A stretch of DNA of 64,000 bases, taken from the NCBI RefSeq assembly GCF_900169175.1, contig NZ_FXZM01000014.1, forward strand, positions 19,989-83,988, read 5' to 3'. The translations under genes were made by a program, and so were the position numbers. Shown here in pieces: positions 26,560 to 36,172 of the stretch; positions within the stretch are counted from its first letter, which is position 1; every line of letters begins with the position of its first letter. The stretch comes from Brevibacterium jeotgali. Its GTDB lineage: Bacteria > Actinomycetota > Actinomycetes > Actinomycetales > Brevibacteriaceae. Under the pieces are notes generated by a model. The model saw only the letters and a list, made by a program, of their open reading frames with translations, made no database searches and had not been told where the DNA came from.

Positions 26560-28470
26560 TCAGGAATTGTTCTTGCGCGAGCGCGACTGAGACTTCTGGC
26601 GTTCCTTCTGGTCCAGGATGACCTTCCGGATCCGCACGGTGCCCGGGGTGACCTCGACGCACTCGTCCTGGTTCGCGAACTCCAGGCTCTCCTCCAGTGT
26701 GAGCGTGCGCGGCGGGACGAGGTTCTCGAAGGTGTCGGACGATGCCGCACGCATATTCGTCAGCTTCTTCTCCTTCGTGATGTTCACGTCCATGTCGTCG
26801 GCGCGCGAGTTCTCCCCGACGATCTGGCCCTCGTACACCTCGGAGGTCGGCTGGACGAAGAACGCGCCGCGCTCCTGCAGGTTGATCATCGCGAACGGGG
26901 TGACGACACCTGCGCGGTCTGCCACGAGCGATCCGGAGGTGCGGAACTCGATCGAGCCCGCCCACGGTGCTGTGCCCGCGGACAGCGAGTTGGCGATCCC
27001 GGTGCCGCGCGTTTCGGTGAGGAAGCGCGTGCGGAAGCCGATGAGGCCTCGCGCGGGGACCTTGAACTCCATCCGGACCCAGCCGGTGCCGTGGTTCGCC
27101 ATGGTCTCCATGGTGCCCCTGCGGGAGGCCATGAGCTGTGTGACGGCACCCAGGTGCTCTTCGGGCACATCGATGGTCATATGCTCGATCGGCTCGTGCA
27201 TCTTGCCGTCCACCATGCGGGTGACGACCTGCGGCTTGCCGACGGTGAGCTCGAAGCCCTCGCGGCGCATCTGCTCGACGAGGATCGCCAGTGCGAGCTC
27301 TCCGCGGCCCTGGACCTCCCACGAGTCGGGGCGCTCCGTGGGGAGCACCTGCAGCGAGACGTTTCCGACCAGCTCCTGATCCAGACGGTCCTTCACCTGG
27401 CGGGCCGTGACCTTCGTGTTCTTCTCCCGCCCGGCGAGCGGGGAGGTGTTGATGCCGATCGTCATCGAGATCGCCGGGTCGTCGATCGTGATGCCCGGCA
27501 TGGGGCGAGGATCGTCGAGGTCCGTGATCGTGTCACCGATGCTGATCTCCGGGATGCCGGCGATCGCGACGATGTCGCCGGCCGAGGCATGGGTCGCCGG
27601 CACGCGTTCGAGCCCCTTCGTCTCCAGCAGCTCCGAGACCTTCGCGGTGGCGATCTCTCCGTCCGAATGCACCCAGGCGACCTGCTGGCCCTTGTGCAGG
27701 GTGCCGCCGTAGATGCGCAGCAGAGCGAGACGGCCCAGGAACGGGGAGGCGTCGAGGTTGGTCACGTGGGCCTGGAGCACGCCGTCGTCGTTGTACGCGG
27801 GGGCGGGGATGTGCTCGAGGATCGTCGAGAAGAGGGGCTCGAGATCCTCGTTGTCCGGGGCGGAACCGTCAGCGGGGCGATCGAGCGAGGCACGACCTGC
27901 CTTCGCGGCGGCGTAGACGACGGGCACATCGAGGACGACGTCCGCGTCGAAGTCCTCGACCTCTTCCGCGAGGTCGGAGGCCAGTCCGAGCAGCAGGTCC
28001 TGCGCCTCATCGAGCACGTGCTCGATGCGAGCATCGGCACGGTCCGTCTTGTTGACGACGAGGATGACCGGCTTCTGGGCCGCCAGTGCCTTGCGCAGCA
28101 CGAAGCGGGTCTGCGGGAGCGGACCCTCGGACGAGTCGACGAGCAGGACGACGCCGTCGACCATCGACAGTCCGCGCTCCACCTCGCCGCCGAAATCGGC
28201 GTGGCCGGGGGTGTCGATGACGTTGATGATGATCGGTTCGTCCGTCGACGGGCCGGAATAGGAGATGGAGGTGTTCTTCGCGAGGATCGTGATCCCCTTC
28301 TCCTTCTCCAGGTCGCCGGAGTCCATGACGCGGTCGACGACGTCACCGTGGTCGCCGAACACGCCGGCCTGAGTGAGCATCGCGTTGACCAGAGTCGTCT
28401 TGCCGTGGTCGACGTGCGCGACGATGGCGACGTTGCGGCGGTCGGAACGGCGGGAGGAGTGTAGCGTCAT
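26560..28470 (-). CDS. typA: Translational GTPase TypA/BipA
   Basis: A 636-residue ribosome-associated GTPase of the EF-G/LepA superfamily, involved in stress adaptation and ribosome assembly. G-domain motifs: AHVDHGKTT (18-26), DTPGHADFGGEVER, and NKTDR; domains II, III, V and the BipA-specific C-terminal domain follow (PARGLIGFRTRFLTETRG). The tail is basic (QKERQKSQSRSRKNNS). Start ATG 28470 is preferred to an upstream GTG (28524) because a perfect TATAAT -10 box lies between them at 28516-28511. The mshB fusion follows with a 19-nt gap, so they are probably cotranscribed. Confidence 0.95.
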   Translation of the reverse strand: MTLHSSRRSDRRNVAIVAHVDHGKTTLVNAMLTQAGVFGDHGDVVDRVMDSGDLEKEKGITILAKNTSISYSGPSTDEPIIINVIDTPGHADFGGEVERGLSMVDGVVLLVDSSEGPLPQTRFVLRKALAAQKPVILVVNKTDRADARIEHVLDEAQDLLLGLASDLAEEVEDFDADVVLDVPVVYAAAKAGRASLDRPADGSAPDNEDLEPLFSTILEHIPAPAYNDDGVLQAHVTNLDASPFLGRLALLRIYGGTLHKGQQVAWVHSDGEIATAKVSELLETKGLERVPATHASAGDIVAIAGIPEISIGDTITDLDDPRPMPGITIDDPAISMTIGINTSPLAGREKNTKVTARQVKDRLDQELVGNVSLQVLPTERPDSWEVQGRGELALAILVEQMRREGFELTVGKPQVVTRMVDGKMHEPIEHMTIDVPEEHLGAVTQLMASRRGTMETMANHGTGWVRMEFKVPARGLIGFRTRFLTETRGTGIANSLSAGTAPWAGSIEFRTSGSLVADRAGVVTPFAMINLQERGAFFVQPTSEVYEGQIVGENSRADDMDVNITKEKKLTNMRAASSDTFENLVPPRTLTLEESLEFANQDECVEVTPGTVRIRKVILDQKERQKSQSRSRKNNS

Positions 28471-28510
28471 AAGCTCGCTTTCGAGTTCGGTGGCGGGGGC
28501 GCCGAAGACG

Positions 28511-28516
28511 ATTATA
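28511..28516 (-). promoter_or_regulatory. -10 box TATAAT of typA
   Basis: A consensus TATAAT on the minus strand, giving a ~34-nt leader. No good -35 at 17 nt. Confidence 0.5.
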
Positions 28517-28630
28517 TGCGCCACAGCGCCTCAACCCCGCCTGCGGTGCCCTGCGCGGCGTGGAACAGGCCGCGCAGAGGCGCTCACGAGCACGTTCGTG
28601 GGCGCCGGAATCGGTGCGCGAGCGTGGGGA

Positions 28631-28690
28631 CTGGGTCTGGGTCTGGGTCTGGGTCTGGAGTCTGGGGACTGGGATCTGGGTCCCGGACCC
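28631..28690. repeat. CTGGGT hexamer array
   Basis: Four exact CTGGGT units (28631-28654) are followed by diverged GGGACTGG/GGATCTGG units, 28 nt beyond the stop of the ABC ATPase gene on the minus strand and before typA. Confidence 0.7.
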
Positions 28691-28717
28691 GGGCCTCGGC
28701 GGTGGTGTGCTGCGTCG

Positions 28718-30484
28718 TCAGCCGACGAGGTCCTCCGAACCGGACACGAGCAGCGCGTCGCGCGCTTCGCGCCGGCGGCGCTGCTCGACCGGGTCCGGCA
28801 CCGGAACGGCGGCCAGCAGCCTCTGCGTGTACGGATGGCGCGGCGCCGCCACGACATCGGCCGACGGTCCGACTTCCAGCAGGTGGCCGTGCCGCATGAC
28901 CGCGATGCGGCTCGCGACCATTTCGACGACGGCGAGGTCGTGGCTGATGAACAGGCACGCGAAGCCGTACTCCTCCTGCAGGTTCCGGAAGAGCGCGAGC
29001 ACCCTGTCCTGCACGGACACGTCCAGCGCCGAGGTCGGCTCATCCGCGATGAGCAGACGCGGCTTGAGAGCGAGCGCCCGAGCGATGCCGATCCTCTGCC
29101 GCTGACCGCCCGAGAACTCGTGCGGATACCTGTTGCGCATCGACCTCGGCAGCTCCACCGAATCCAGCAGCTCCTCGACCCTGCTGCTGAGAGCGGGACC
29201 CTTGAGGCCTTCGTGGAGGTACATCGGCTCTCCGATCGACTCCCCCACCGGCAGCCGCGGATTGAGCGACGAGCCCGGGTCCTGGAAGACGAATCCCACA
29301 GTCCTGCGGACGCCGCGCAGGTGCTTGTCCCTCTTGCCCGCGATCTCCTCGCCGCCGACGGTCAGCGAGCCTTCGACGACGGGGATGAGCCCCACCGACG
29401 CACGGCCGATCGTCGTCTTGCCCGAACCGGACTCCCCGACGAGGCCCACGACCTCGCCCGGGGCGATCTGCAGGTCGATCGACCTGGCCGCGCGGAACGC
29501 CTTCTTCCGTCCGACGGCAGGGTATTCGATGGAGGCGCCGGCCAGCTTCAGGGCGGCATCGTCGATCTGGATCCGACCGCCCGGGTGCTCGTACGTGTCG
29601 TTCGACTCGAGCGGGATCGCAGCGAGGTCGTCGACGCCGTCCCGCTTCTCAGCTCCGGATCCGAACGCCCGCTCCTCGGAGCGCGAACCCAGGTGCGGGA
29701 CGGCGGCCAGCAGCTGCTTGGTGTAGTCGTGCTGCGGGTCGGTGAAGATCTGGGTCGCGCTGCCCTCCTCGACGACGCGCCCCTGCTTCATGACGAGGAT
29801 CCGGTCGGCCATGTCCGCGACCACACCCATGTCGTGCGTGATGAGGATGATGCCGGCGTCGACCTTCTCCCGCAGGTTCCGCATGAGCTTGAGGATCTCC
29901 GCCTGGACCGTCACGTCCAGCGCTGTGGTCGGCTCATCGGCGATGAGCAGACGCGGTTCGCACGCGAGCGCCTGGGCGATCATGACGCGCTGTCGCTGTC
30001 CGCCGGACAGCTGGTGCGGGAACGAGTCGTAGCGCTCCTCCGGGTCCGGCATCTCTACCAGCCGCAGCAGCCGCAGGGCCTCGTCCTTCGCCTCGCGCGG
30101 TCCCATGACGTTGTGCACGCGCAGGGTCTCGGAGATCTGGAAGCCCGCCGTGTAGACGGGGTTGAGCGCTGTCATCGGCTCCTGGAAGATCACGGAGATG
30201 TCGTTCCCACGGACCTTCTGCATCTGCTCGTCGCGCATGCCGATGAGCTCTCGTCCGTCGAGCTGCGCGGATCCGCTCGCCCGGCCGTTCTTGGGCACCA
30301 GTCCCATGAGCGACATCGACGACTGGGACTTGCCGGAGCCCGATTCGCCCACGATCGCGAGCACTTCGCCCTTGCGCACGTCGTACGTCAGTCCTTCGGC
30401 CGCTGTCATCCATTCATCGTTGACCCAGAAGCGCACTCCCAGGTCGCGGACGGAGAGGATCACGTCCTTCTGCGGTGTCTCCAT
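28718..30484 (-). CDS. Oligopeptide ABC transporter, fused double ATPase (DppD-DppF type)
   Basis: A 588-residue protein with two complete ABC ATPase domains, powering peptide or similar solute import. First domain: Walker A GESGSGKS (about 48), signature LSGGQRQRV, Walker [10 protein letters not shown]-loop ITHD. Second: GESGSGKTT (about 338), [25 protein letters not shown]. Each half ends in the oligopeptide-type C-terminal segment with HPYT/HDYT (QLLAAVP). ATG 30484 overlaps the permease stop by one base (TGATG). The upstream in-frame extension is arginine-rich noise. It is the last gene of the four-gene operon starting at 35275. Confidence 0.92.
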   Translation of the reverse strand: METPQKDVILSVRDLGVRFWVNDEWMTAAEGLTYDVRKGEVLAIVGESGSGKSQSSMSLMGLVPKNGRASGSAQLDGRELIGMRDEQMQKVRGNDISVIFQEPMTALNPVYTAGFQISETLRVHNVMGPREAKDEALRLLRLVEMPDPEERYDSFPHQLSGGQRQRVMIAQALACEPRLLIADEPTTALDVTVQAEILKLMRNLREKVDAGIILITHDMGVVADMADRILVMKQGRVVEEGSATQIFTDPQHDYTKQLLAAVPHLGSRSEERAFGSGAEKRDGVDDLAAIPLESNDTYEHPGGRIQIDDAALKLAGASIEYPAVGRKKAFRAARSIDLQIAPGEVVGLVGESGSGKTTIGRASVGLIPVVEGSLTVGGEEIAGKRDKHLRGVRRTVGFVFQDPGSSLNPRLPVGESIGEPMYLHEGLKGPALSSRVEELLDSVELPRSMRNRYPHEFSGGQRQRIGIARALALKPRLLIADEPTSALDVSVQDRVLALFRNLQEEYGFACLFISHDLAVVEMVASRIAVMRHGHLLEVGPSADVVAAPRHPYTQRLLAAVPVPDPVEQRRRREARDALLVSGSEDLVG

Positions 30485-31758
30485 CAGTGACTCGCCCCCT
30501 TTCCGTCGTCTCCGTCGTCTCCACCGTCGCCGTCGGCGCCGGGTTCGTGATCGGTGCCCGGCCGCTTCGCCTCGGCCGTCGTCGTCCCGGTCTCCTGCTG
30601 GCCCGTGCCGCTCATCTGCCGGCCGGGGACACGGCCGGCACGGCGGTCGGCGCGGTTCATCCTCCGCAGCGACGGGACGGTCTTCATACGCGGATCGAAC
30701 GCGTCGCGCAGTCCGTCGCCGATGAAGTTCACGCACAGCGCGATGAGGATGATGAACAGGCCCGCCCACCAGAACAGCCAGGGACGTGAGGCGAAGGCCG
30801 ACTGGTATTCGTTGATGAGCTGCCCCAGGGACACCTGCGGCGCGCGGATGCCGAACCCGAGGAAGCTCAGTGCCGCTTCGAGCACGATCGCCTGGCTCAT
30901 GAGCAGCGTGGTGTTCACGATGATGACACCCATCGTGTTCGGCAGCATGTGCTTGGCCATGATGCGGAAGTCCCCGGCTCCCGCGACCCGTGCGGAATCG
31001 ACGAACTCCCGCTCCCGCAGCGCGAGGAACTCACCGCGGACCAGTCGCGCGAGACTCGTCCAGAGGATCGCTCCCAGCACGACTGCGAGCGCAGGCGCCA
31101 TGTAGGTGGCTGACGACAGGCCGAACAGTGAGAAGTTGGGTCCGCTCACGAGCTTGCCGAGGATCGAGCCGACCACGATGGTCGGCAGGATGATGAAGCC
31201 ATCGGTGACGCGCATGAGGAACGCGTCGAGCCTGCCCCGGTAGTAGCCGGCGATGGCACCGATCACGGTGCCGAGCACCAGCGCGACGATGCCGATGATC
31301 ACCATGACCATGAGTGAGATCTGGACGCCCTTCATGACCCGGGCGAAGTTGTCACGACCGATGTCGTCCTGGCCGAACGGATGCTGACCGAAGGTGAACG
31401 GGTCGGCCAGCGACCAGGTGGGAGCCCCCGCGGGATTCATGATCGGGCCGGAACTCGTGTGGTTGTGGATCCACCATCCCGGGATCGGGCCGAAGCCCTG
31501 AGCGGAGTAGGCGAAGACGGCGATCGCGGCCAGGACGAACATACCCGCCATGGCGCCCTTGTGACCGAAGAACTTGCGTCGGACGATCGCGCCCTGGCTC
31601 AGCCCCTCCGTCTCACGGCCCTCGATCGAGATCGGTCCGGTCTCTGCGGCGGGCCCCGTCTCTGCGGGCGGTCCGGTCTCTGCGGTCGGCCCGGTCTCCG
31701 GGCCGCCCCGCGGTGCGTTCTGGCCGCCGGGGCCTGTGGTGCGTGGTGTGTTGCTCAT
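30484..31758 (-). CDS. Oligopeptide ABC transporter permease (DppC/OppC type)
   Basis: A 424-residue inner-membrane permease. After a disordered N-terminus with AETGP repeats (about 20-45) comes the OppC N-terminal region (RRKFFGHKGAMAGM), then the typical DIGRDNFARVMKG motif and about six helices. The EAA loop that contacts the ATPase is ARVAGAGDFRIMAKHMLPN. The C-terminal ~60 residues form a charged, Gly/Asp-rich cytosolic tail not usual in DppC. The 18-bp DNA unit behind AETGPx repeats three to four times at 31634-31700. It overlaps genes on both sides by one base (TGATG), so expression is coupled. Confidence 0.9.
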   Translation of the reverse strand: MSNTPRTTGPGGQNAPRGGPETGPTAETGPPAETGPAAETGPISIEGRETEGLSQGAIVRRKFFGHKGAMAGMFVLAAIAVFAYSAQGFGPIPGWWIHNHTSSGPIMNPAGAPTWSLADPFTFGQHPFGQDDIGRDNFARVMKGVQISLMVMVIIGIVALVLGTVIGAIAGYYRGRLDAFLMRVTDGFIILPTIVVGSILGKLVSGPNFSLFGLSSATYMAPALAVVLGAILWTSLARLVRGEFLALREREFVDSARVAGAGDFRIMAKHMLPNTMGVIIVNTTLLMSQAIVLEAALSFLGFGIRAPQVSLGQLINEYQSAFASRPWLFWWAGLFIILIALCVNFIGDGLRDAFDPRMKTVPSLRRMNRADRRAGRVPGRQMSGTGQQETGTTTAEAKRPGTDHEPGADGDGGDDGDDGKGASH

Positions 31759-33299
31759 CAGGCATTCACCCGGATCCGTGGGTCGAGGACTGCGTAGAGG
31801 AAGTCTGCGACGAGGTTCGCCACGACTGCCAGCAGTCCGGTGATGACGATGTAGGCCATGATCGGGTCGAGCTCATTGCGGTTCATCGAATCGATGAAGA
31901 GCTTGCCCATTCCGGACCACCCGAAGATCGTCTCCGTGATGACGGCGCCGCCGATCATCGTGATGATGTCCACAGGGACCACGGAGGCGAGCGGGAGCAG
32001 CGCATTGCGCAGTGCGTGCCGCATCACGACCGTGCGCTCCGGCAGCCCCTTGGCACGTGCCGTGCGGATGTAGTCCTGGCCCAGCACCTCGAGCATCGAC
32101 CCTCGCGTGTACCGCGTGTAGGACGCGAGGGAGATGAGGATGAGAGCGATCGACGGCAGCAGGAGATGGGTGAACGAGTCGAGGTTGGTCACCCAGAAGT
32201 CACCGGCCAGGTTGGGTGTCTCCGCACCGATCGTCGCGATCGGCCGGCCGTTGATCGCCGGATGCCGGCTGTACTCGCCCCACCCCTGGAACACCCGATC
32301 GACGAAGACGAAGAAGCTCATGACCGCAGCCACGAGCGCTCCGGTGCGTGCCGACACCCACGGGTCGCGTCCGCGGAAGGCGAGGCCCACGGCGAGGCCG
32401 ATCCCGATGGCGACGACGAGCAGGAGGAGCATCCACAGCCATGACATCTCGACGTACCAGAAGAGGTTCTGGAGCGGCATGTACAGCCCGATGCCGACCA
32501 CCGCGACGGTGAGCGACGTCCACAGCGCCCTGCGATTCCCGAGCCCTGTCGACAGGTACGTCAGGACCACGGCCGCCGCGAGTCCGGTGAGGCCGACACC
32601 GACGATGCCGAGCGACGGGCTGTTGAGCCAGCCGGTCGCGAGGATGAACCAGACGACTGCGAACGTCACCACCGCTGCGCCGATGAACACGGGGATCCGC
32701 CGTCGGCTGCTCCCGCCCAGCGCACCCATCCAGAGGAGGCCGGACACCAGCGACACGGTGATGATCGTGCCCCAGCCCACCGTCGGATCGGCGAGGAAGT
32801 TGTTGAACTCGATGGCACCGTACTGCTTCAGCAGCACCGCCACCCAGAACACGGGCAGCGAGTACATGAGGAAGCTCAGGAAGGTGATGAAGTAGTCGAA
32901 GCCCGTGTACTGACGGATCGCAGACACCAGGCCGATGAAGACGCCGATCACGATCGCGAAGACCGTGGCCGCCGTGACCAGCTTGATGGTGTTGACGATC
33001 GCGCCGGGCAGCTGGCTCGTCACGTCTTGACCGAGGTACCACGCAGTGCCCAGATCGCACATGCCGACCAGGCACCCGGATGCCCCCGCCAACCATTGGA
33101 AGTACCTGACCACCGCCGGCGTATCGAGGTCCAGCAGCTGTGCGCGAGCCTCGTACAGCTGACCGATGTTCGGCGCAGTGCTCTGCCGCAGATCGAAGAA
33201 GTAGTCGAGCGTGTAGTCCAGGAGCAGGTAGAGGACGAAGGTGACGACCAGCAGGACGAGTGCGGTCGAAAGAGTCCGCCTGAGGAGGAATCTGATCAT
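31758..33299 (-). CDS. Oligopeptide ABC transporter permease (DppB/OppB type) with long insertion
   Basis: A 513-residue permease, against about 310-340 for most DppB proteins. The N-terminal RFLLRRTLSTALVLLVVTF and the C-terminal half with the EAA loop TARAKGLPERTVVMRHALRN and final DFLYAVLDPRIRV are standard. Between about residues 155 and 375 there is extra sequence with four or five further hydrophobic helices and short loops (for example LWTSLTVAVVGIGLYMPL), inserted between the early core helices and the EAA loop. Similar long permeases exist in some actinobacteria as I recall. The insertion's function is unknown. It follows the binding-protein gene after two hairpins. Confidence 0.88.
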   Translation of the reverse strand: MIRFLLRRTLSTALVLLVVTFVLYLLLDYTLDYFFDLRQSTAPNIGQLYEARAQLLDLDTPAVVRYFQWLAGASGCLVGMCDLGTAWYLGQDVTSQLPGAIVNTIKLVTAATVFAIVIGVFIGLVSAIRQYTGFDYFITFLSFLMYSLPVFWVAVLLKQYGAIEFNNFLADPTVGWGTIITVSLVSGLLWMGALGGSSRRRIPVFIGAAVVTFAVVWFILATGWLNSPSLGIVGVGLTGLAAAVVLTYLSTGLGNRRALWTSLTVAVVGIGLYMPLQNLFWYVEMSWLWMLLLLVVAIGIGLAVGLAFRGRDPWVSARTGALVAAVMSFFVFVDRVFQGWGEYSRHPAINGRPIATIGAETPNLAGDFWVTNLDSFTHLLLPSIALILISLASYTRYTRGSMLEVLGQDYIRTARAKGLPERTVVMRHALRNALLPLASVVPVDIITMIGGAVITETIFGWSGMGKLFIDSMNRNELDPIMAYIVITGLLAVVANLVADFLYAVLDPRIRVNA

Positions 33300-33327
33300 T
33301 TCACTTCACGGTTCTCTTCGGTGGGCA

Positions 33328-33372
33328 CTCCGACGGCGGGGGTGCTGGAAGGCACCACCCCCGCCGTCGGAG
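33328..33372 (-). terminator. 17-bp hairpin between binding-protein and permease genes
   Basis: CTCCGACGGCGGGGGTG (33328-33344) pairs perfectly with 33356-33372 around an 11-nt loop. It lies inside the operon, 29 nt before the OppB start, and could act as a partial terminator or block 3' decay of the binding-protein message. Confidence 0.7.
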
Positions 33373-33402
33373 CTGTCCGCTCGGGATCGGTCTGTCCGAG
33401 AA

Positions 33403-33424
33403 CCTGACGGGAGGACCCGTCAGG
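33403..33424 (-). terminator. 9-bp hairpin right after the binding-protein stop
   Basis: CCTGACGGG-AGGA-CCCGTCAGG (plus-strand reading), three bases past the stop codon of the binding protein; first of two hairpins in series. Confidence 0.6.
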
Positions 33425-33427
33425 CGA

Positions 33428-35275
33428 TCAGCTGACCTGCCAATCCCAGTAGTTCCAGAACATGGTCGGTGACACGGTCGTGCTCGACACGTTCTGCACA
33501 CGGTCGCTGTAGATCGTGAGCTCCGGGTGCTGGAACAGCGTCACGCCGAAGGCCTCCTCGACCAGGATCGCCTCGACCTCTGCGAGGATCTCCTCCTGCT
33601 GCGCGGGATCCGTCTCGACCTGGAGCTCGTCGTACAGTCCGTCGACCTCCTCATTCGAGAAGCCGCCGAAGTTGTTCTGCTGGTCGGTGCGGAAGTTCGC
33701 GTCCGACTCGGTCACACCGGTGGTCGTCGACTGCCAGCCGAAGAGCGACGCGTCGTACGTCCCGTCGCCCATACGCGAGCCCCAGTTCACGTCGCCTTCG
33801 TTGACGATGTCGAAGCCGGCCTCCTCAGCCTGCTCCTGGATGAGGGTGAACTGCTGCTCACGGCGCGAGTTCGTGTCGTCGTAGAGGAACCGCACGGTCG
33901 GGGAATCGACCCCCGCCTCCTCGAGCAGCTCTGCTGCTCCCTCGACGTCCGCGCCGGGGTACTGCTCCTCCATGCCGTTGGCCTCGACGATGCCGTCGTA
34001 CATGGGCGAGCCCGCGACCATCGTGTACGAGTTGCGGATCTGCGCCTCAGGGTTGAGCGGGGTGATGAGGGTGTCGATGATCTGCTCGCGCGGGACCGTC
34101 TTCAGGAACGCCTGGCGGACCAGCTTGGCGGTCTCCTCATCCCCACCGTACGACTCGGGATCGAAGGGACCTCCGTTGTCGAACATCAGATCGACGTGCT
34201 CGTAGGTCGCGCCGTCCTCCGTCTCGACCGTGACGCCCTCGAGCTCTTCGGCCGCCGACAGGACATCCGAGGTCGACTGGGGCTGGATGAGGTCCATCTC
34301 ACCGTTCTCCACCGCCTGCACGGAGGCCATCGGATCACCGTTGATGCGGTACGTCACCTGATCGACGCCGACCTCGGTCGGACCGGTGTAGTTCTCATCA
34401 GCCTCGAGCGTGAGGTACTGGCCCTCTGCGAAATCCGTCATCTTGTACGGACCGGTGTGCACGAGAAGGTCTTCGTCCTCGGGCATCGAGGTGAAGTTGA
34501 AGCCCGTGTTCCAGGTGTTCGCGATCTCGGACAGCGCCTCGGAGTCTTCTCCCTCGAACGCGTCCAGCACCGCCTGCTTCGCCGCTGCGGGATCCTCTTC
34601 GCCCAGAGCCTGCTTCGCGACGATGTGCGCCGGCAGGCCGATGCCGTCCGCACCGAGGCCCAGCTCGATCTCCCAGTCCGCGAAGGGCCTCGAGTAGGTG
34701 AAGGTGACTTCACTGCCGTCCTCGGAGATCTCCGGGAACTCCTCGATCAGAGCCGAACCGGGGCTCGCCGAGTCGAAGAAGACACTGCCCTCGTCCTGCT
34801 CCGTGACCTCGCCCTCGTCATCGCGATCCTCCGCCACGTCCTCCGCGGATTCGGTGTTGTACTTCTGCGACTTCGCGGCCCAGTGCAGCACGATGTCCGC
34901 AGCGTCCACGGGAGTGCCGTCCGACCACGTCGCGTCATCCGCGAACGTGTACTTCACCTGCAGCGGATCCTCGGAGACCTGCTCGACTGTGCCGAGGTTG
35001 CCGTCCTGCAGCTCGAGGTTGTCGTCGTAGTACTTGAAGTTCTCGTTCATCAGGTACGTGACGATCGCGTTGGCCACGGCGTTGCCATTGGTGGTCTCCG
35101 TGTTCATCGACCGGAACGCCTCGTTCCAGCCGACGTTCAGGACCGAGCTGCCGCCTTCGCCGCCGCCTTCGCCTTCGCCGTCTCCTCCACCGTCGCCGCC
35201 GGGTGGTGTGCACGCGGACAGCACCATGGCCGCTGCTGCGAGGCCGGCACCGATGCCCAAGTAGCGCTTGTTCAC
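33428..35275 (-). CDS. Oligopeptide ABC transporter substrate-binding lipoprotein (family 5)
   Basis: A 615-residue secreted lipoprotein. The signal peptide ends in the lipobox LSAC (Cys22), then a Gly/Glu linker leads into a family 5 (SBP_bac_5) binding domain with VKYTFADDATWSDGTPVDAADI and a C-terminal region DANFRTDQQNNFGG and SSTTVSPTMFWNYWDWQVS. An acidic insertion near 145-165 is rich in Glu and Asp. GTG 35275 has GGAGACGAA upstream. Mycobacterial LpqW, a protein of this family, lies near typA (recalled), so the location of this operon may be ancestral. Ligand unknown; peptides are the family default. It is the first gene of the operon. Confidence 0.9.
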   Translation of the reverse strand: MNKRYLGIGAGLAAAAMVLSACTPPGGDGGGDGEGEGGGEGGSSVLNVGWNEAFRSMNTETTNGNAVANAIVTYLMNENFKYYDDNLELQDGNLGTVEQVSEDPLQVKYTFADDATWSDGTPVDAADIVLHWAAKSQKYNTESAEDVAEDRDDEGEVTEQDEGSVFFDSASPGSALIEEFPEISEDGSEVTFTYSRPFADWEIELGLGADGIGLPAHIVAKQALGEEDPAAAKQAVLDAFEGEDSEALSEIANTWNTGFNFTSMPEDEDLLVHTGPYKMTDFAEGQYLTLEADENYTGPTEVGVDQVTYRINGDPMASVQAVENGEMDLIQPQSTSDVLSAAEELEGVTVETEDGATYEHVDLMFDNGGPFDPESYGGDEETAKLVRQAFLKTVPREQIIDTLITPLNPEAQIRNSYTMVAGSPMYDGIVEANGMEEQYPGADVEGAAELLEEAGVDSPTVRFLYDDTNSRREQQFTLIQEQAEEAGFDIVNEGDVNWGSRMGDGTYDASLFGWQSTTTGVTESDANFRTDQQNNFGGFSNEEVDGLYDELQVETDPAQQEEILAEVEAILVEEAFGVTLFQHPELTIYSDRVQNVSSTTVSPTMFWNYWDWQVS

Positions 35276-35321
35276 TTCGTCTCCCGATCGTCATGAGGGT
35301 TCGTCATCGCCCGAGCGGCTC

Positions 35322-35419
35322 GAAGGGGCCTTGCGGCCCCTTCTCAACGCCACGTGAGCGAATCATGCACTGGGCATGAATTGATAGAACTGTAAGACTC
35401 CGATGTGTCACAGCACACA
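35322..35419 (-). promoter_or_regulatory. Promoter and leader of the oligopeptide operon with operator-like repeats
   Basis: Reading toward the operon: TGTGT-N6-ACACA (35404-35419), close to a CRP/GlxR site; TACAGT (35394-35389) as a possible -10; TCATGC-N5-GCATGA (35363-35379) just after the predicted start; and a leader hairpin GAAGGGGCC-TTGC-GGCCCCTTC (35322-35343). Each part is visible; their roles are inferred. Confidence 0.4.
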
Positions 35420-35475
35420 GGGAGAGACACCCCACAGCCCATCGTTACTCATTCGTAACTACGCCTGTATGGCCA

Positions 35476-35481
35476 TACACT
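35476..35481 (+). promoter_or_regulatory. Leaderless promoter of the PH-domain gene
   Basis: TACACT, 7 nt (CGGGCGC), ATG at 35489. Confidence 0.55.
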
Positions 35482-35488
35482 CGGGCGC

Positions 35489-36172
35489 ATGGAGCATGAC
35501 GGCGATCACACTTCGGGACGGGATTCCTCACACCCCGGACAGGGCAGTGGACGACCAGGTGAGAGCGGCAGTGACGGCAGCGGTGGGACCGGCGTCGACC
35601 TCCGGACGAGCAGTGCCGCAACCATCGGATGGGTCGTGATCGGCGCCGCGGTCGTGGTCGCCGTCCTCATCGTTCTGCAGGTTCCGGCGACCGCGGCAGT
35701 GAGCATGCTGGGTCTGCCGGTGTTCATCTCTGTCCTGGCGTGGGCCTGCTATCTGCGGCCCCGCGCGACCCTGCGCCCGGACGGGGTGCTCGTCGTCAAC
35801 ATCCTGCGGACCTACGACGTGCCCTTCTCGCGCATCGTGGACATCGACCGCCGTCTGGGCGTCACCCTGGAGACGGACTCCGGGCAGAGGATCGGCGTGT
35901 GGGCGCTGCCCGACTCCGGCAGACGCGCACGTCGCGAACGACTGTCGCGCGGCGCCGACGACGGGATGTCGCACGATGCCGACGACGAGCGCACGCCCTC
36001 GGAGATCGAGCGGCTCGACGCTGCTCAGCGGATCTGGCTCCAGGCGGACTCCCCGGCGAGAGCCGGCGGCAGCGCGGACGTCGTCACTCGGGTCCGCGCC
36101 CTGCCGGTCGTCCTCTGCGGGCTCACCGCGGTGTGGGCCCTGTGGGGCCTGTGGTTCAGCACAGCGCTCTGA
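35489..36172 (+). CDS. PH-domain membrane protein (bPH_6 / DUF2581 type)
   Basis: A 227-residue protein. After a disordered Gly/Ser/Asp N-terminus (1-42), two hydrophobic helices (about 45-65 and 70-88) precede a small beta-rich domain with RPRATLRPDGVLVVNILRTYDVPFSR split over ~90-115, characteristic of low-molecular-weight bacterial PH domains. A charged region follows and a last hydrophobic helix (about 205-224). Actinobacterial bPH_6 proteins have no settled function. The start is supported by a TACACT box 7 nt upstream. The end of the gene (from 36152) is part of a 23-bp tandem duplication. Confidence 0.72.
   Translation: MEHDGDHTSGRDSSHPGQGSGRPGESGSDGSGGTGVDLRTSSAATIGWVVIGAAVVVAVLIVLQVPATAAVSMLGLPVFISVLAWACYLRPRATLRPDGVLVVNILRTYDVPFSRIVDIDRRLGVTLETDSGQRIGVWALPDSGRRARRERLSRGADDGMSHDADDERTPSEIERLDAAQRIWLQADSPARAGGSADVVTRVRALPVVLCGLTAVWALWGLWFSTAL

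Noticed and set aside
26431..28464. Long plus-strand frame across typA
   Set aside because: Shadow of typA; codon positions follow the complementary strand's GC bias.
28471..28524. Upstream GTG start for TypA
   Set aside because: The extension contains a perfect TATAAT box, so it is promoter rather than coding sequence.
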